Origin: Sipunculus nudus
Lineage: Eukaryota > Annelida > Sipuncula > Golfingiida > Sipunculidae
Reading direction: 5' to 3'
NCBI GenBank assembly: GCA_026874595.1
Contig: CM049307.1
Coordinates: 42,294,362-42,358,361, forward strand
DNA length: 64,000 bases
Below the pieces are notes generated by a model. The model was not told the origin of the DNA, did no database searches, and saw nothing but the letters and a program-made list of their open reading frames with translations. The position numbers and the translations under genes were made by a program. Each line of letters begins with the position of its first letter. Position 1 is the stretch's first letter. Below, piece after piece: positions 1 to 12,700 of this stretch.

Positions 1-565
1 TGCTACAGATATATTACCATCAATGAAAATAAAGTGCTCTTTACACAGGAGTTTAAATTTTATAATCAATATTCAGAGTGATGTTACAAAGTGATAATGT
101 ATCCTACCACATTTCATTTTATTGTCATTTCAGGAAATGCAGTGAATACTGAATACAATTTCTCACTGAAATGTTTTTGAATTTATAAATCATAAACATT
201 CAAAATATTTATGTCTGCCATTTTTCAAAATCTCAAATTAAGTTGTGATACTAACACCATAACAATTTTTTAAAATGAAACGTTCAAAATTTGAACTTAC
301 TTTTACTCCTTAACATCAGTTGGTAAAATGTCTATGTTTTAATTTAAACTTCTTTTCTTTGTTAAAATCAATTGTTAAAATTTAAAAGTTACATTTTGGC
401 TACTGCAGATGTTATACTGTCAGTGTAATATGCCATGAAGCCCTGGACTGCCGTTTGATGGATCATCCATATTTTGATGGATTTGCTGGCTTCTCTACCT
501 GAGAAGCTCACACGGTCAATATTCATTAGATATAACGACATACAAAGGACTGTGGGTCTACCTAC
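1..565. other. Intron downstream of exon K (partial)
   Basis: AT-rich sequence with no coding match to the C-terminal RAP1GDS1 exon. A slightly GC-richer stretch at about 430-530 contains a short palindrome around cttctacctgagaag-like sequence, but no supported function. Confidence 0.6.
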
Positions 566-742
566 CCAGTATTGTCGATGCCATTAGTGTGAGTGCTACA
601 AGGGCTTCATTCTGCATCACAGCATGCTCAGACGTTGTCATGGCAACAAGATGCGTGGTACCTTTGGCAGCAATGATGGCTTTCATGACTTCAGATGATC
701 TTGAGTGTTTAACTAGCCATGCCAACAATCTGTTGGCCTCTC
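566..742 (-). CDS. RAP1GDS1: RAP1GDS1 exon K (last exon in window)
   Basis: 177 nt, phase 1-1, acceptor ctctattacag, donor GTAGGT. It encodes EANRLLAWLVKHSRSSEVMK, then HLVAMTTSEHAVMQNEALVA; human has ESNRLLSALIRHSKSKDVIK and MATSEHVIMQNEALVAL. It is the longest exon seen here and spans more than one ARM helix set. The final human ARM and tail (EIKYNSMVLICALM and after) are not present in 1-565, so the gene continues left of the window. Confidence 0.95.
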
Positions 743-3700
743 CTGTAATAGAGGGACAAAAGGAACACCTATATACCAGCTCATTAGGAAACATCATCTC
801 ATAAAATAATTAATTAATCAGGCCTTGAATGTATATGTATTATTGAAGTTACATTAGAACTCCTGTATAATGGTCACCATTGGGACTGGTTAAAAGTGGC
901 CTTAACACAGGAGTGGCCTTAATGCATGAGTTGATCGGGTCCATTGAGGGAAGGTTTTGAAATATAACACCAAATAAAGTGTTTATTACAATCTACAGCA
1001 TATATAATTATGTTCATCACTATTACCAACATTATATACAAATACAGACATGTACCAGTCTATTTGCATTTTCTTCATACTGTTCCATAATCCCTTGAGT
1101 ATGTTTTGAACCTGTATGCGGCCCAACATAGGTTTCTGCTAACTGCTGGCTGCTATCCCGTAGCTCTTCATGATCAGTGCTACCTTTTCTTTGAGAGCAA
1201 GTTCTTGTGTTTTCTTGGTAGCCATAATAGTTTAAGTGATCAGAATAGAGTTTCCATAACATTTTATACACGTTTATTTTGCATCCTTAATTATCCAGGT
1301 GTGGGCGCAATGTGCATAGTTTGCTGCATTGTTTTTAATGGTTTTCATGTCATCACACGTACATTACAGAATGAAACTAGGGACCCAGGGGTCTTGACCC
1401 TCAGCTGATTTTGTCTATATGAATATTTTTAAAGAAATTTTTCAGTGTGACAGTCCTGTGACCTTAATAAATAAACCTTGTGTCCAAAAAATCTGGGAAC
1501 TTATTATCCTTGAACTTTATTTTAGATTTATTTAGATTATTGTAACAATCTTTAAAAAAAAGTGGGTCCACTGACCTTGACCTCTGACCAAGTAACCCCA
1601 AAATCTAAAGATTTCTTCCATTTTGGACAAGTAAGATATGTGTGAAAGATGGAAAGTTTGTGTTGAAAAGTTTGATTTACAGTGCATCCACATACAATTT
1701 AATGTTGTGGCTCCTTTGAACTCCAACTTTGACCTCTGGACCCTGAAAATCAAAATGTTTCTTACTTAAGTGGTGGGTCATTAATAGACCATGTTGAAAG
1801 CCAATCTGTCAATCCAAAGCAGAATTATCATCCATAAACTAATTTGTGAATAGATGGACCCTGTGACCTTGAATATTGACCCTATAACCCTAATCAAAAT
1901 TATCTCCCCCCATTGGCAGGTGAGTATAATATCTTGAAGACTGAAGGTTTGTGTTGAAAAGTTTGGCTTGAAATGAGAACACATTCCTTTTAAAGAAATA
2001 GGTTGGGTGACCTTGACCTTTGATCTTTTGCCCCCCAAATTGACAGTGTTCTTCCTTTAGTAGGGAGCCATATATAAGTTAAGTTTGAAACCAATATGTC
2101 AAACCAAACTGGAGTTATCATCTGGAAACTAATTTGTGAATAGTTGGCCCCTGTGACCTTGACCTTTGACTTTGTGACCCCAAATTCAATATACTCTTCC
2201 CATACTGGCAAGTCAGCTAAATGTGCAAGATAGAAAGTTTAGGATGAAAAGCTTGGCTTAAAATGCACCCATAATCTTTCGGCTCTCGAGTGACATGGGT
2301 CTCCGCTGCTGGGATCGGTAGAGGGAATGTAGGTTGTTTCTGCCTTTGCAGTTGTGGTTGCTGTAGCTTTTCTAAGGTCACCGGTTTTGGATGTACGGTG
2401 GCAGCCTCTCGCGGCTCCATGCTTGGCTTGGTGTGGCATCGCATCTGTTAGTTCAGAGAACATGCTTTAGGACCGCGCAGGGCTGAGGTCTTGACCTCAG
2501 CAACCTGTAGCAACCTGTAAACTTCTTCTGCTGCTGCTGCTGCCTTTTTAAATAAGTGAGTCATGTTTGAAATCCATATGTCAATCCAACCTTGGGTTAT
2601 CATCTGGAAACAAATTTTTGTGGATGGATGGATGGACAGAAAGACAGCTAGACAGACAGACAGACAGAGTTACAGACAGGGTTATTACTATAGGGCATCC
2701 ACTTGTGATCAATGAACACCTGGTTTTAGGATAATACATGGAATCACAGCTGAGAAACTGACATGATTGTTGTCATTTTATAGTAATGAAAAATAGAAAA
2801 ATATTCGTTAAAATATGAAAAAAAAATACAAAACTTTTGGGAAACTGACAAAACTATTCATGGTCAATATTCAAGGCAAGATGCATGACGACCAATGCAT
2901 TATTTAACAAGATATTTGAGGTTTTGTAACAATTTTTTTATTATTCTGGGGGGGGAGGGGTACTCACAAGCCCCATAGCTTGGAGAATATAGGTCACAGT
3001 GACCTCATTTCAGGTTTTCAAGAAGATTTTTTATGGACTTCCCTAGATTTTCAGTTATAGGCATCTAGGGTCAGCAGTTATGATTTGTGCCCAGCAAATG
3101 GATGGCCAGATGGCTGGAAGGCCGGATGGATGACAGACAAAGAGCCATACCTATACCTCAGATGACTTACAGTCAGCTGAGCTAAATATCACACAGGTTC
3201 TTGCTTTAGTGGTGGGCAATATGTAAGACAATTTTAAAATCCATGTGTCAATCCAACCTGGAGTTATCATCTGAAAACAATTTTTGTTGATTGACAGATG
3301 GAGAGATGAACAGGTAGACAGGACATCCACTTGTGTTCAATAAACACACCAGGTTTTGGGACACTAGATGAAATCACAGCTGAGGAACTGACATGACTGT
3401 CGTCATTTGATAGTAAAAAAAAAAATGGAAAAATTTGTGTTAAAATACGAAAAAATACTGGTGGCACCATCCCTTTCTAGAACTGACTAAACTAGTCATG
3501 TCCAATATTCAAGGCAAGATTCATGACAATCCATGCATCAATTATCAAGATATTTGAGGTTTTGTATCAAATTTTTGATTATTCTGGGGTTACTTTCAAG
3601 TTTGTACGACCAGCAGTTACAATTTGTGCCCTGCTAACAGACGGCCAGATGGACAACAGACAAAGCACGATTCCTATACCTCAGTTGACTTACAGTCAAC

Positions 3701-6700
3701 TGAGCAAAAAAGGCTTAATGTTTGCCTGTAAATGAATTGGGACATGCTGGTTCTTATCCATCAGTGCAATGACACACTTGTTGATCAGAGAAGACAGACT
3801 TGGACAGGGCACAACCTACAAACTCCTGCTCAGAGATGAATAATTTGAACAGAACACAACCTACAACCTTGTGATCAGAGGGGAAAGACTTGAACAGGAC
3901 ATGACCTGAACTTTGTGATCAGAGAGGAAAGACTTGAACAGGACATAACCTACAACCTTGTGATCAGAGGAGAAAGACTTGAACAGGACACAGCCTACAA
4001 CCTCATAATCAGAGGAGAAAGACTTGAACAGGACACAATCTACAACCTTGTGATCAGAGGAGAAAGACTTGAACAGGACAAAGCCTACAACCTCATAATC
4101 AGAGGAGAAAGACTTGAACAGGACACAATCTACAACCTTGTGATCAGAGGGGAAAGACTTGAACAAGACAGAACATCATCTTTGTGATCAGAGGAGAAAG
4201 ACTTGAACAGGACACAATATCAACCTTGTGATCAGAGTAGAAAGACTTGATCAGGGCACAACCTACAACCTTGTGATCAGAGGAGAAAGACTTGAACAGG
4301 GCACAACCTACAACCTTGTGATCAGAGAGGAAAGACTTGAACAGGGCACAACCTACAACCTTGTGATATGAGAGGAAAGATTTGAACAGGACACAGCCTA
4401 CAACCTCATAATCAGAAGAGAAAGACTTGAACAGGGCACAATCTACAACCTCCTGCTCAGAGAGGAAATATTTGAACAGGACACAACCTACAACCTCTTG
4501 ATCAGAGGGAAAGACTTGAACAAGACAAAACATCATCTTTGTGATCAGAGGAAAAAGACTTGAACAGGACACAACATCAACCTTGTGATCAGAAAGGAAA
4601 GACTTGAACAGGACACAATCTACAACCTCCTGCTCAGAGAGGAAGATTTGAACAGGACACAACCTACAATCTCGTGATCAGAGGGAAAGACTTGAACAGG
4701 GCACAACCTACAACCTTGTGATATGAGAGGAAAGATTTGAACAGGACACAGCCTACAACCTCATAATCAGAGGAGAAAGACTTGAACAGGGCACAATCTA
4801 CAACCTCCTGCTCAGAGAGGAAATATTTGAACAGGACACAACCTACAACCTCTTGATCAGAGGGAAAGACTTGAACAGGATACAACCTACAACCTTGTAA
4901 ACAGAGGAGAAAGACTTGAACAGGACACAATCTATAACCTTGTGATCAGAGGAAAAAGACTTGAACAGGACACAACCTACAACCTTGTGATCAGAGAGGA
5001 AAGATTTGAACAGGAAACAGCCTACAACCTCATAATCAGAGGAGAAAGACTTGAACAGGACACAATCTACAATCTTGTGATCAGAGGAAAAAGACTTGAA
5101 CAGGTTACAACCTACAACCTTGTGATCAGAGGAGAAAGACTTGAACAGGACACAACCTACAACCTTGTGATCACAGGAGAAAGACTTGAACAGGACACAA
5201 TCTACAACCTTGTGATCAGAGGAGAAGGACTTGAACCTACAAACTCCTGCCAAGAGTAATATTGGCTTGGATGTCTGCAGCATAAACGTGAATCAAGGTG
5301 GCGCCACATGTCATAAAATCCAGAAAGCTATCCAGGAAGAATATATATGCAAAAGTTTAGGAGGATAAGTCCATTATGTGCAGAGATATGAGTGATTTTA
5401 TCCCAAGGCAGATGAACAGATGGACGCTGTGCAAAAATGGTTGCAGGTTGTGCCACCATGTTTTATGTATGTTATAAAGCTATCAAAGGGCTACATTTGT
5501 GCAAAATCTTTTTCTTGATTGGTCAAACGAGTCCGAAGTTATGTGGATTAATGTGTCAAAACACACGCACATATGGATCGCTGAAGAGAGGATAGGTCAG
5601 AGGTCAACGCAAAATATTTTGGCACCAGTTCATATGTGACCCGATAATGTTGTAAAGTTTCAGTAAAATCTGTCCAGTGGTCTCAGAGTTCTATTCCAGA
5701 AACTAACCCGGTCTAAAAACGTAGTATCCGCAAAATTTCGTTTTGGCGGATACAATTATGAAATTCAAATACTTCTCTGAAATGAAGAGACAATACTCAA
5801 AACTGCAATATTCACTGGATGGATATGTTATTAGTATGTGAATTTTATAACATCTTCATCTGACTTTATCATATTTTCCCCCTTGCTGATCTGCTCACCC
5901 TATTTTTTTATTTCAGTAAAATTAAACATATGGAGGTCACATGACCACTGACCTTTGACCCCTGCATGCTCCTCCACTGAGCACCAGCTGACCAGCTTGG
6001 ACAGGAATGCAGAGTTGGTCCCAAGCTCAATAGCTGCTGACTCTACAAGTAACGACACAGAATATAACCGTCAAATATACTCAGTTAACATGAAAGCAGA
6101 TTGTCTTATACACACACACATTGTCTGTTCCATCATCCCTGTACATCTATATTTTCTTGCTTTCATCCTATATACAGGCCTTTAAATAAAAAAGTCTTTC
6201 TTTTAATGACAGAAAAAAAGGGACCTGTGGGTCATAGCGCTCAGCTGAAATTGATAATGAGCATATTTTTTTAACGTCCAGACCAAATCCCAATCAGGTA
6301 ATTGACCAGTCAAAACCCTGATCATGATGTGTTCCAGCCAAAATCCTAATTCAGACTATAATTTGACATAATACTGAATAATACCTTCTGCCCTGTGACC
6401 TTGAACTTTGACCTCATGACTCCAAAATAAAGAGGGTTCTTACTTTATTTGTTGGCCATATAAATCAAGTTTGAAACCAATATGTTTATCCAAATATGAG
6501 TTATCAACCAGAAACAAATATATGGACAGATGGCCACTGTGACCTTGCCTTTGACCTAGTGACCCCCAAATCAACCAGGTTCATCTCCTAATTGTAGGTC
6601 TATCAGACAAACAGACAGACAGACAGATGGACAGACAGACAATGCCTGATCACTAAAGCTCAGTTGACTGTAAGTCAGCTGAGCTAAAAAAATATATAAT

Positions 6701-9700
6701 TAACTGTAGTGAACATATAACTTAACATTAAGTGAAGTTCTAGCATGCAAAAAGATTAATAGAAAATATGAAAAAAAAAGTTTTGCCTCACAAAAAATAA
6801 GATTTGTAAATGATGGTTAAATCCATTCAATGTATTTGACTGTAAATGTACTTACTGGTAAACATCTATAACATGTCCTATAATGTATTATTTGTGTATG
6901 TTTATGTAAAATTCATCTTTACAAGAAAAATATGTGAAATAAATATGAAACAACTGGCTTGAGAGGACTAGGGGAGATAAAGTGTATTACCCACCTTGGT
7001 TGTCAATGACCATCCTCAGCAGACCGAGCAGCTTAAACTGTACTGGAGCCATGTCAGTCTTAGCGTACGGTAACACTGCCTGGAGAATACCACTCTCCAG
7101 CATCACGGACTTGTTGGCCGCTGAAGAAAGATGTGAATACTAACATAGCAATTTTGTCATACATGCTAAAAAATATATATATATTTATTGCAAAACCTGG
7201 GCAACACCTCTGGTTTGGGGACACTTGGCTAATTACACAAGATCCCGTAGGAAAGTCCTGTTTGAAAATATTTTCAGGTTATTTTTCATATCAGATAAAC
7301 ACCTGTGACATGAGAATCAAACTGTCTGAAACTTTGACCCCTATTTTGACCTCTAAAAGCAATTCTTGATCTACGTTCCAAATTATTTCAAACTATGGTA
7401 CCTGGTGCTACTTTGATATTGCCTAATTTTGCAATTAGTCATGTAATCCTTTTTAGCCAAATAATGATGATAGTAGACTTCAGACTTGAAAAATAACCAT
7501 CACAGTAGCGGTTTTATCTGACAGCACACCAAACAAGACTAATAAGGAAAGTGGATTTTATTTTCTAACACAACATGTTTCTCCTATCATTCAATTAACC
7601 AGCAGGCTCTTTTAGGGGACACTTACGTCGAACATATGCATACCCAGGTACAGCTGACATGTACTTGCTGCATGCCTCCAAGAAAACTGTATATTTAGAG
7701 CTTAAGTCATGACATTGCATGTTCTGTGCTAATATAAAACTGATGTAAATAAATAGTTAGCCATCTGGTCAGTCTGTTCTGACACTATTTTCAATCTGAG
7801 TAATACCATATTATGACCTCCATGTCCTCATCAGCTGATGCAGAGTAAAAGTATCACTCCTACTGGGGAGACAATGAATAAATAACATCCATGATTGGCC
7901 ATTTTCTTTCATGACTGAATAAATTGGTTAATTAGAGCACAAACAATAATGCAAGCACATCCGAAGCTGTCAAAATATCCAGATAAAATATTTTAATTTT
8001 GTCAGAGATGTCTGAAAACAGCGGCAAAAAATAGCAAAAGGCATAAAAACTGAACCTTGTGCAACGAATAAGTGTCGAAAACCTGGCCATGACCTTGCTT
8101 AATGTACATGATAGACTTTAATTTACTCAAATTCTGTACTGCATTAAGGTAAAATTGAAGGTTCATAAAATAATTGATTTATAATCGATTATTGGTCATT
8201 TTTTTTATCTTTCAATCATTGGATATGATTTTACAACTGATTTCTACCAGTAAAATTTACAAACTTGGAATGGCGAGGTTCCTCAGTGCGCTGAAGGCTG
8301 CATGCTGTAACGTCACGCTACTCACATCCTCTGGGGCATTCTTTAGGAGGGTCAAAAGATTATCAGTGACGCCATCTTTTACCAGTGTCATACAGTGATT
8401 GTCTAAAAAAAAGCAAAATTATATGTTATTCACTTGCTTTCATCTGTTATTCTGTTTGCCAATATATAAAATATTAAAAAAGTTATGGATGGAATCCCAT
8501 GCAACACTTTAGGGAGATTCACCTGTTTAGAAACAGAATTTAATTATTTTTTTAAAAATTAACCAATATCAATGAATAATGTCTCAGGTCAACCTGTAAA
8601 GTTTAGGTTAATCACAATTTTACTCAGTTCCAGCAATCTGTGTCCACCTGTTTTTTTCACAATTTTCTTATTAATAAAGGTTTATATCTTTTTTTTAGCT
8701 GGTTATATTTTTTAGAGTGTCTACATGACATCACCTAATCAGGAGCTGCTAACTGAGGCTGTCTTTTGCATGTGAACAATGACCTCACCTACCATAAGTG
8801 AAAGAAAGAAAGAAAGAAAGAAAGTTTTTATTCAGGAAAAAGGCCTCAGGCCCAAAGTTCCAGCGATAGCTACAACATGCAAAATATCAACAATGTCACG
8901 GTGACTTATATAAAACAATATACAACAATAACAAGGTGTAAACATACATGTACACATACACATATTTCACATACATTTACACATAAACATTTTGGTACAA
9001 ACACTGAAATAAATGAATAGATGAATAGAAATCATATGAAGAATTCTATGGTCCTTTTACTGAAACAGTGAAAAACATATGCTGCAAGATTTATGATATT
9101 GTGGGAATCTTTCATATTAAAAACATTTATAAAATTCTGTTCAGTAGGCTCGTACAAATTTTCAGGCAGATACTTCCTACGCAAATCGGCGTATAAGGGA
9201 CACTCTAGTAGAAAATGTGATTCATCTTCAATTATATTATAACCAAGATTAAAACAATACATGCAAATTCTCTCTTCTCTACTTATGCCCTTATGACGAC
9301 CAACCTCTATGGCTAACGTGTGATTTGAGCATCTTAATTTTGCCAATGCACTTCTATAACTAATATTAGGAACACAAATTAAATATTTTTCTAATGTCAA
9401 CATAGACTTAAAAACTCCATATGAATATAGTTTATTACATGTATTAACATCACTATGCCATTCCTGGACTGCCATATCCATTATTCGCTGTTTAATACAA
9501 TTAAGAAAATTATTAATGTCTCCCACAGTTTGAGCCATCCAAATATAGCCGTAACCAGCTTGAAATAGTAAAGACCTTACATGTGTAACCCAAGTTGTTT
9601 TTCCATTGTCATCTCGCTGTAATAACAATCCATATAAATATTTAGGGTACCTGTTTTCATTCATATGCAATAGCCGGGTCCAATATTTCAAGCATCTTAA

Positions 9701-12700
9701 GGAGTACTTCACAAACAAGGGGAGACGCCCACATTCTCCCAAAACTGCCACATTTACGGTACATGTATTGACTTTTAAAATATATTTACAAAACTGGTAT
9801 TGTACTCTTTCTATCAACTCTACTCTGTCATACCCCCAGAGTTCACTTCCATATAAAAGAATAGGAAGAACCATAGTGTCAAAAAGGTAAAAAAGTTGAC
9901 TGACGCTTAAATTTTTAAATTTCCCATTAAAATTCTTAATAAAGCAAACCACTTTATTGGCTTGAATGGCTTGTAATTTTTGTGTCTTAGTCCATGAAAC
10001 TGTAGTTGTAAATAGAATACCAAGATATTTATAGTCAGTTACAACATCAATCTTTTTGCCTTCTAAGTACCATTTTTCTGTTTTGCGAAGAGCACCCCCA
10101 TGTCTAAATACCATTATTTTAGTTTTATTTAAGTTAACCTTCATGCCATATTCCCTGCAAAATTTTTCTAAATGATCTATTTGTTTCTGGAGTCTTCCGG
10201 GTGTGGGGCTGGTATGTTGTAAAATAAAATCTGATTTCTCATAATTTTAAGTACCGTAATTCTGTTAATAAGGTATAAGATAGGTGTTTACTTAGCTCTT
10301 TAAAATTAGGCCTTTCAATATTTTACCCTACATTTCCATTTTCCCTTGAAAGGTAACTAATAAAAATAATCAAATCATATGAAACAGGTGGACATGAGTG
10401 GATGGAACAGACTAAAGATTTTAGTAAAACTACTGATGATTCCCTTATCAAAATGTACAAACCATTCCTGGCAAAGTTGCCCACAGCGAGTGCCCCTGAG
10501 ACCTGAAGCTGCTCGCTACTGGAGTTGAGCCAGCCAAGGATTTCCCTGTACACTGGACTGTTACCACCCTGGTACAGCAGCTCCATACTGTGATCTGTGG
10601 GTAATATAAATCACAGGTATCATCACAGATATCATCACAGGTATCATCACAGGTATCATCACAGGTCACAGGTATCATCACAGGTGTCATCACAGGTATC
10701 ATCACAGGTCACAGGTATCATCACAGGTCACAGGTATCATCACAAGTCACAGGTATCATCACAGGTATCATCAAAGGTATCATCACAGGTATCATCAATA
10801 GAATATAGAGTGCTAGTGCAGGAGCTAAAACCATATTGATTATTGATAACACGGGACCCAAGGGTAACGGTGCTCACCAGAACTTAATTAAATTTTAGCA
10901 AATGCAAAATGTACTTATTTATATTTTTTTTAAATATAAGCATTTGAAAAGCTAAGAGGAAATGGCCCTGCTATTTAGTGAAAATCAAATACTTAATATA
11001 TGAATGCATGACAAATACTGCATGTCCACTTTTATGGATTATATCAAAGATACAGGAGCCTGTCAGGTTCAAATATATATAAAACTCAGTATATCAATTA
11101 CATGAAAGAAATATTTGTTTAAAATACCCACTGGGAATTTATGAAAGCCTGTATAATCTAGAATAAGGAAGAAAGTGGAGATGAGCTGTTGTACAATAAC
11201 ACACATATAAATTATTAACAAAATTAAATTGTTGTAAAAAAATCAAAATTGTACATTTTCAAATGAGTATAAACTAATTCTAATAAGTACATACTGTACT
11301 CTGTAATATATGAAAATTGAGGCCTGAAAAGATTTTTTTTCATGCAATAACGGGAAAATAAGTAATGTGCCTAAGAGTTATATAAAGGATGTATTTGATA
11401 AAAAATGTGTAAATGTAAATAATAATTCTAAAAACCATAAAGATTACTAAAATACTCAACTCAGGGACTTACACTGTACATAGCTGTAGCTTTCAAACTT
11501 ATCTCACGATCATTGTCAGCAGGTTGGCATGCTTGACAATGACTAAGGACATGACTTAGGACATGGAGCGGGATGATATCTGAATGGCTCGCACAACACT
11601 TGACTTGGAGGACGTCATTCAGTTACTAGAAATATGTTTGTCAACCACATATTTCGTATACAAGGGGATGTTCTTCAAACAGATCAAGGGAGCAACCAGA
11701 ATCAACCATCATTGCCAACATCTACATGAAAGCTTTCGGGCAGGAAGCCATCTCCTCAACAACATCACCTCCAAAGATCTGGCTACAGTGAGTAGCTGAA
11801 ACATTCAGCATTGCTACACCGCTATGACATCGAACCATTTAATGACAACAACAGGGACCCCAACATCTATTTTATGAGACAGTAAGAGGAGGAAGATAAA
11901 TTGGCATTTCTAGATCCCCTAATCCATCTACAGGAGGACGGGCCAATAAAAACGAGCATCTACAAGAAAGCCACTCAAACTGACTTGTACTTGAACTTTT
12001 CATTACATCATCCTCTGGAACACAAGTGTGCTGTGGTCCACATTCTATTTCAAAGAGCATAAAACATAGTGCATCAGGAGGAAGATGGCATAGGGAAAAG
12101 GAGATACATATGTCAAGCATTAATATATGTAATATATTAATGGTTACAACAGCTGGATAATGAGGGTACCATCAGGAGAGAAGACAACATCAAAGAGAGA
12201 AAGTACTACCACCAGGAAAACCAGATGTATGATGATACTAAGTATTGCTATATATAAAGAACACCTCAGAGAAATTCCAGAGAATCTTTCAGAAATATGA
12301 CATCCAAGTGTTCAACAAACCAGCCAACACATAAAGATCAATCCAGGTAAGACCCAAGGACAAGACAGAACTGGACAAGAAGACAGGTGCCATCTATGAT
12401 ATCCATTGTGGTGACTGTGGGTTGCACCACATTGGAGAGATAGCTCGTCCGCTGGGAAAAGGAATCCAGGAACATTAAAAACAAGCTAAGACTGCTGTAT
12501 ATGAACACCAGAGGGACGCTGGACACCGGATACGGTGGGACTCTGTAAAGATCCTTGAGTCAGACTCAGATGATATCAGGCAAAAGGTGAAGGAGACACT
12601 CAACATCCAACTCCACCAACCTGCCCTAAACTGCAACCTAGGCCTGGAACTCCCACAGATTTATAATCACTTGTTGATCCCTGTGGTCATGTGCACAACA

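Larger units (their letters stand above)
743..5952. other. Intron J-K, repeat-filled
   Basis: Contains a weak copy of a 'ggccttaacacaggag' MITE-like repeat (about 860-950), a modular 'gctcagctga' element (1378-3190), a further 340-bp-type unit (3430-3706), a 45-bp minisatellite (3785-5250) and a gtggcgccacc-type cassette ending in a hairpin (5267-5753). No host coding sequence was seen. Confidence 0.7.
8699..10430. repeat. Interspersed repeat copy 1, split by a LINE
   Basis: The left half (gttatattttttagagtgtc to ccataagtg) and right half (tatgttgtaaaat to acaggtggacatgag) match two adjacent halves of an uninterrupted copy at 20940-21250. About 1.4 kb of LINE lies between them. The right end stops roughly 30 bp from the donor of RAP1GDS1 exon G. 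Confidence 0.85.
8403..10462. other. Intron G-H
   Basis: Holds an old interspersed repeat (8699-8800 and 10205-10430) split by a non-LTR retrotransposon (8801-10204). Confidence 0.8.

Noticed and set aside
3861-5283. Open frames of up to 172 codons with LFKSFSSD or ERLEQD repeats
   Set aside because: Produced by a 45-bp satellite with few stops on either strand; no start context, splice sites or family match.
5941-5965. A gaccactgacctttgacccc stretch that looks like the local gaccttgac repeat
   Set aside because: It is the 3' end and donor of exon J: the coding match (HAGVKG) and frame to exon K show genuine exon.
8261-8268. Alternative donor GTAAAT 4 nt inside the exon H intron
   Set aside because: Although closer to consensus, it would shift the frame into exon I; the GTTTGT site keeps the frame.
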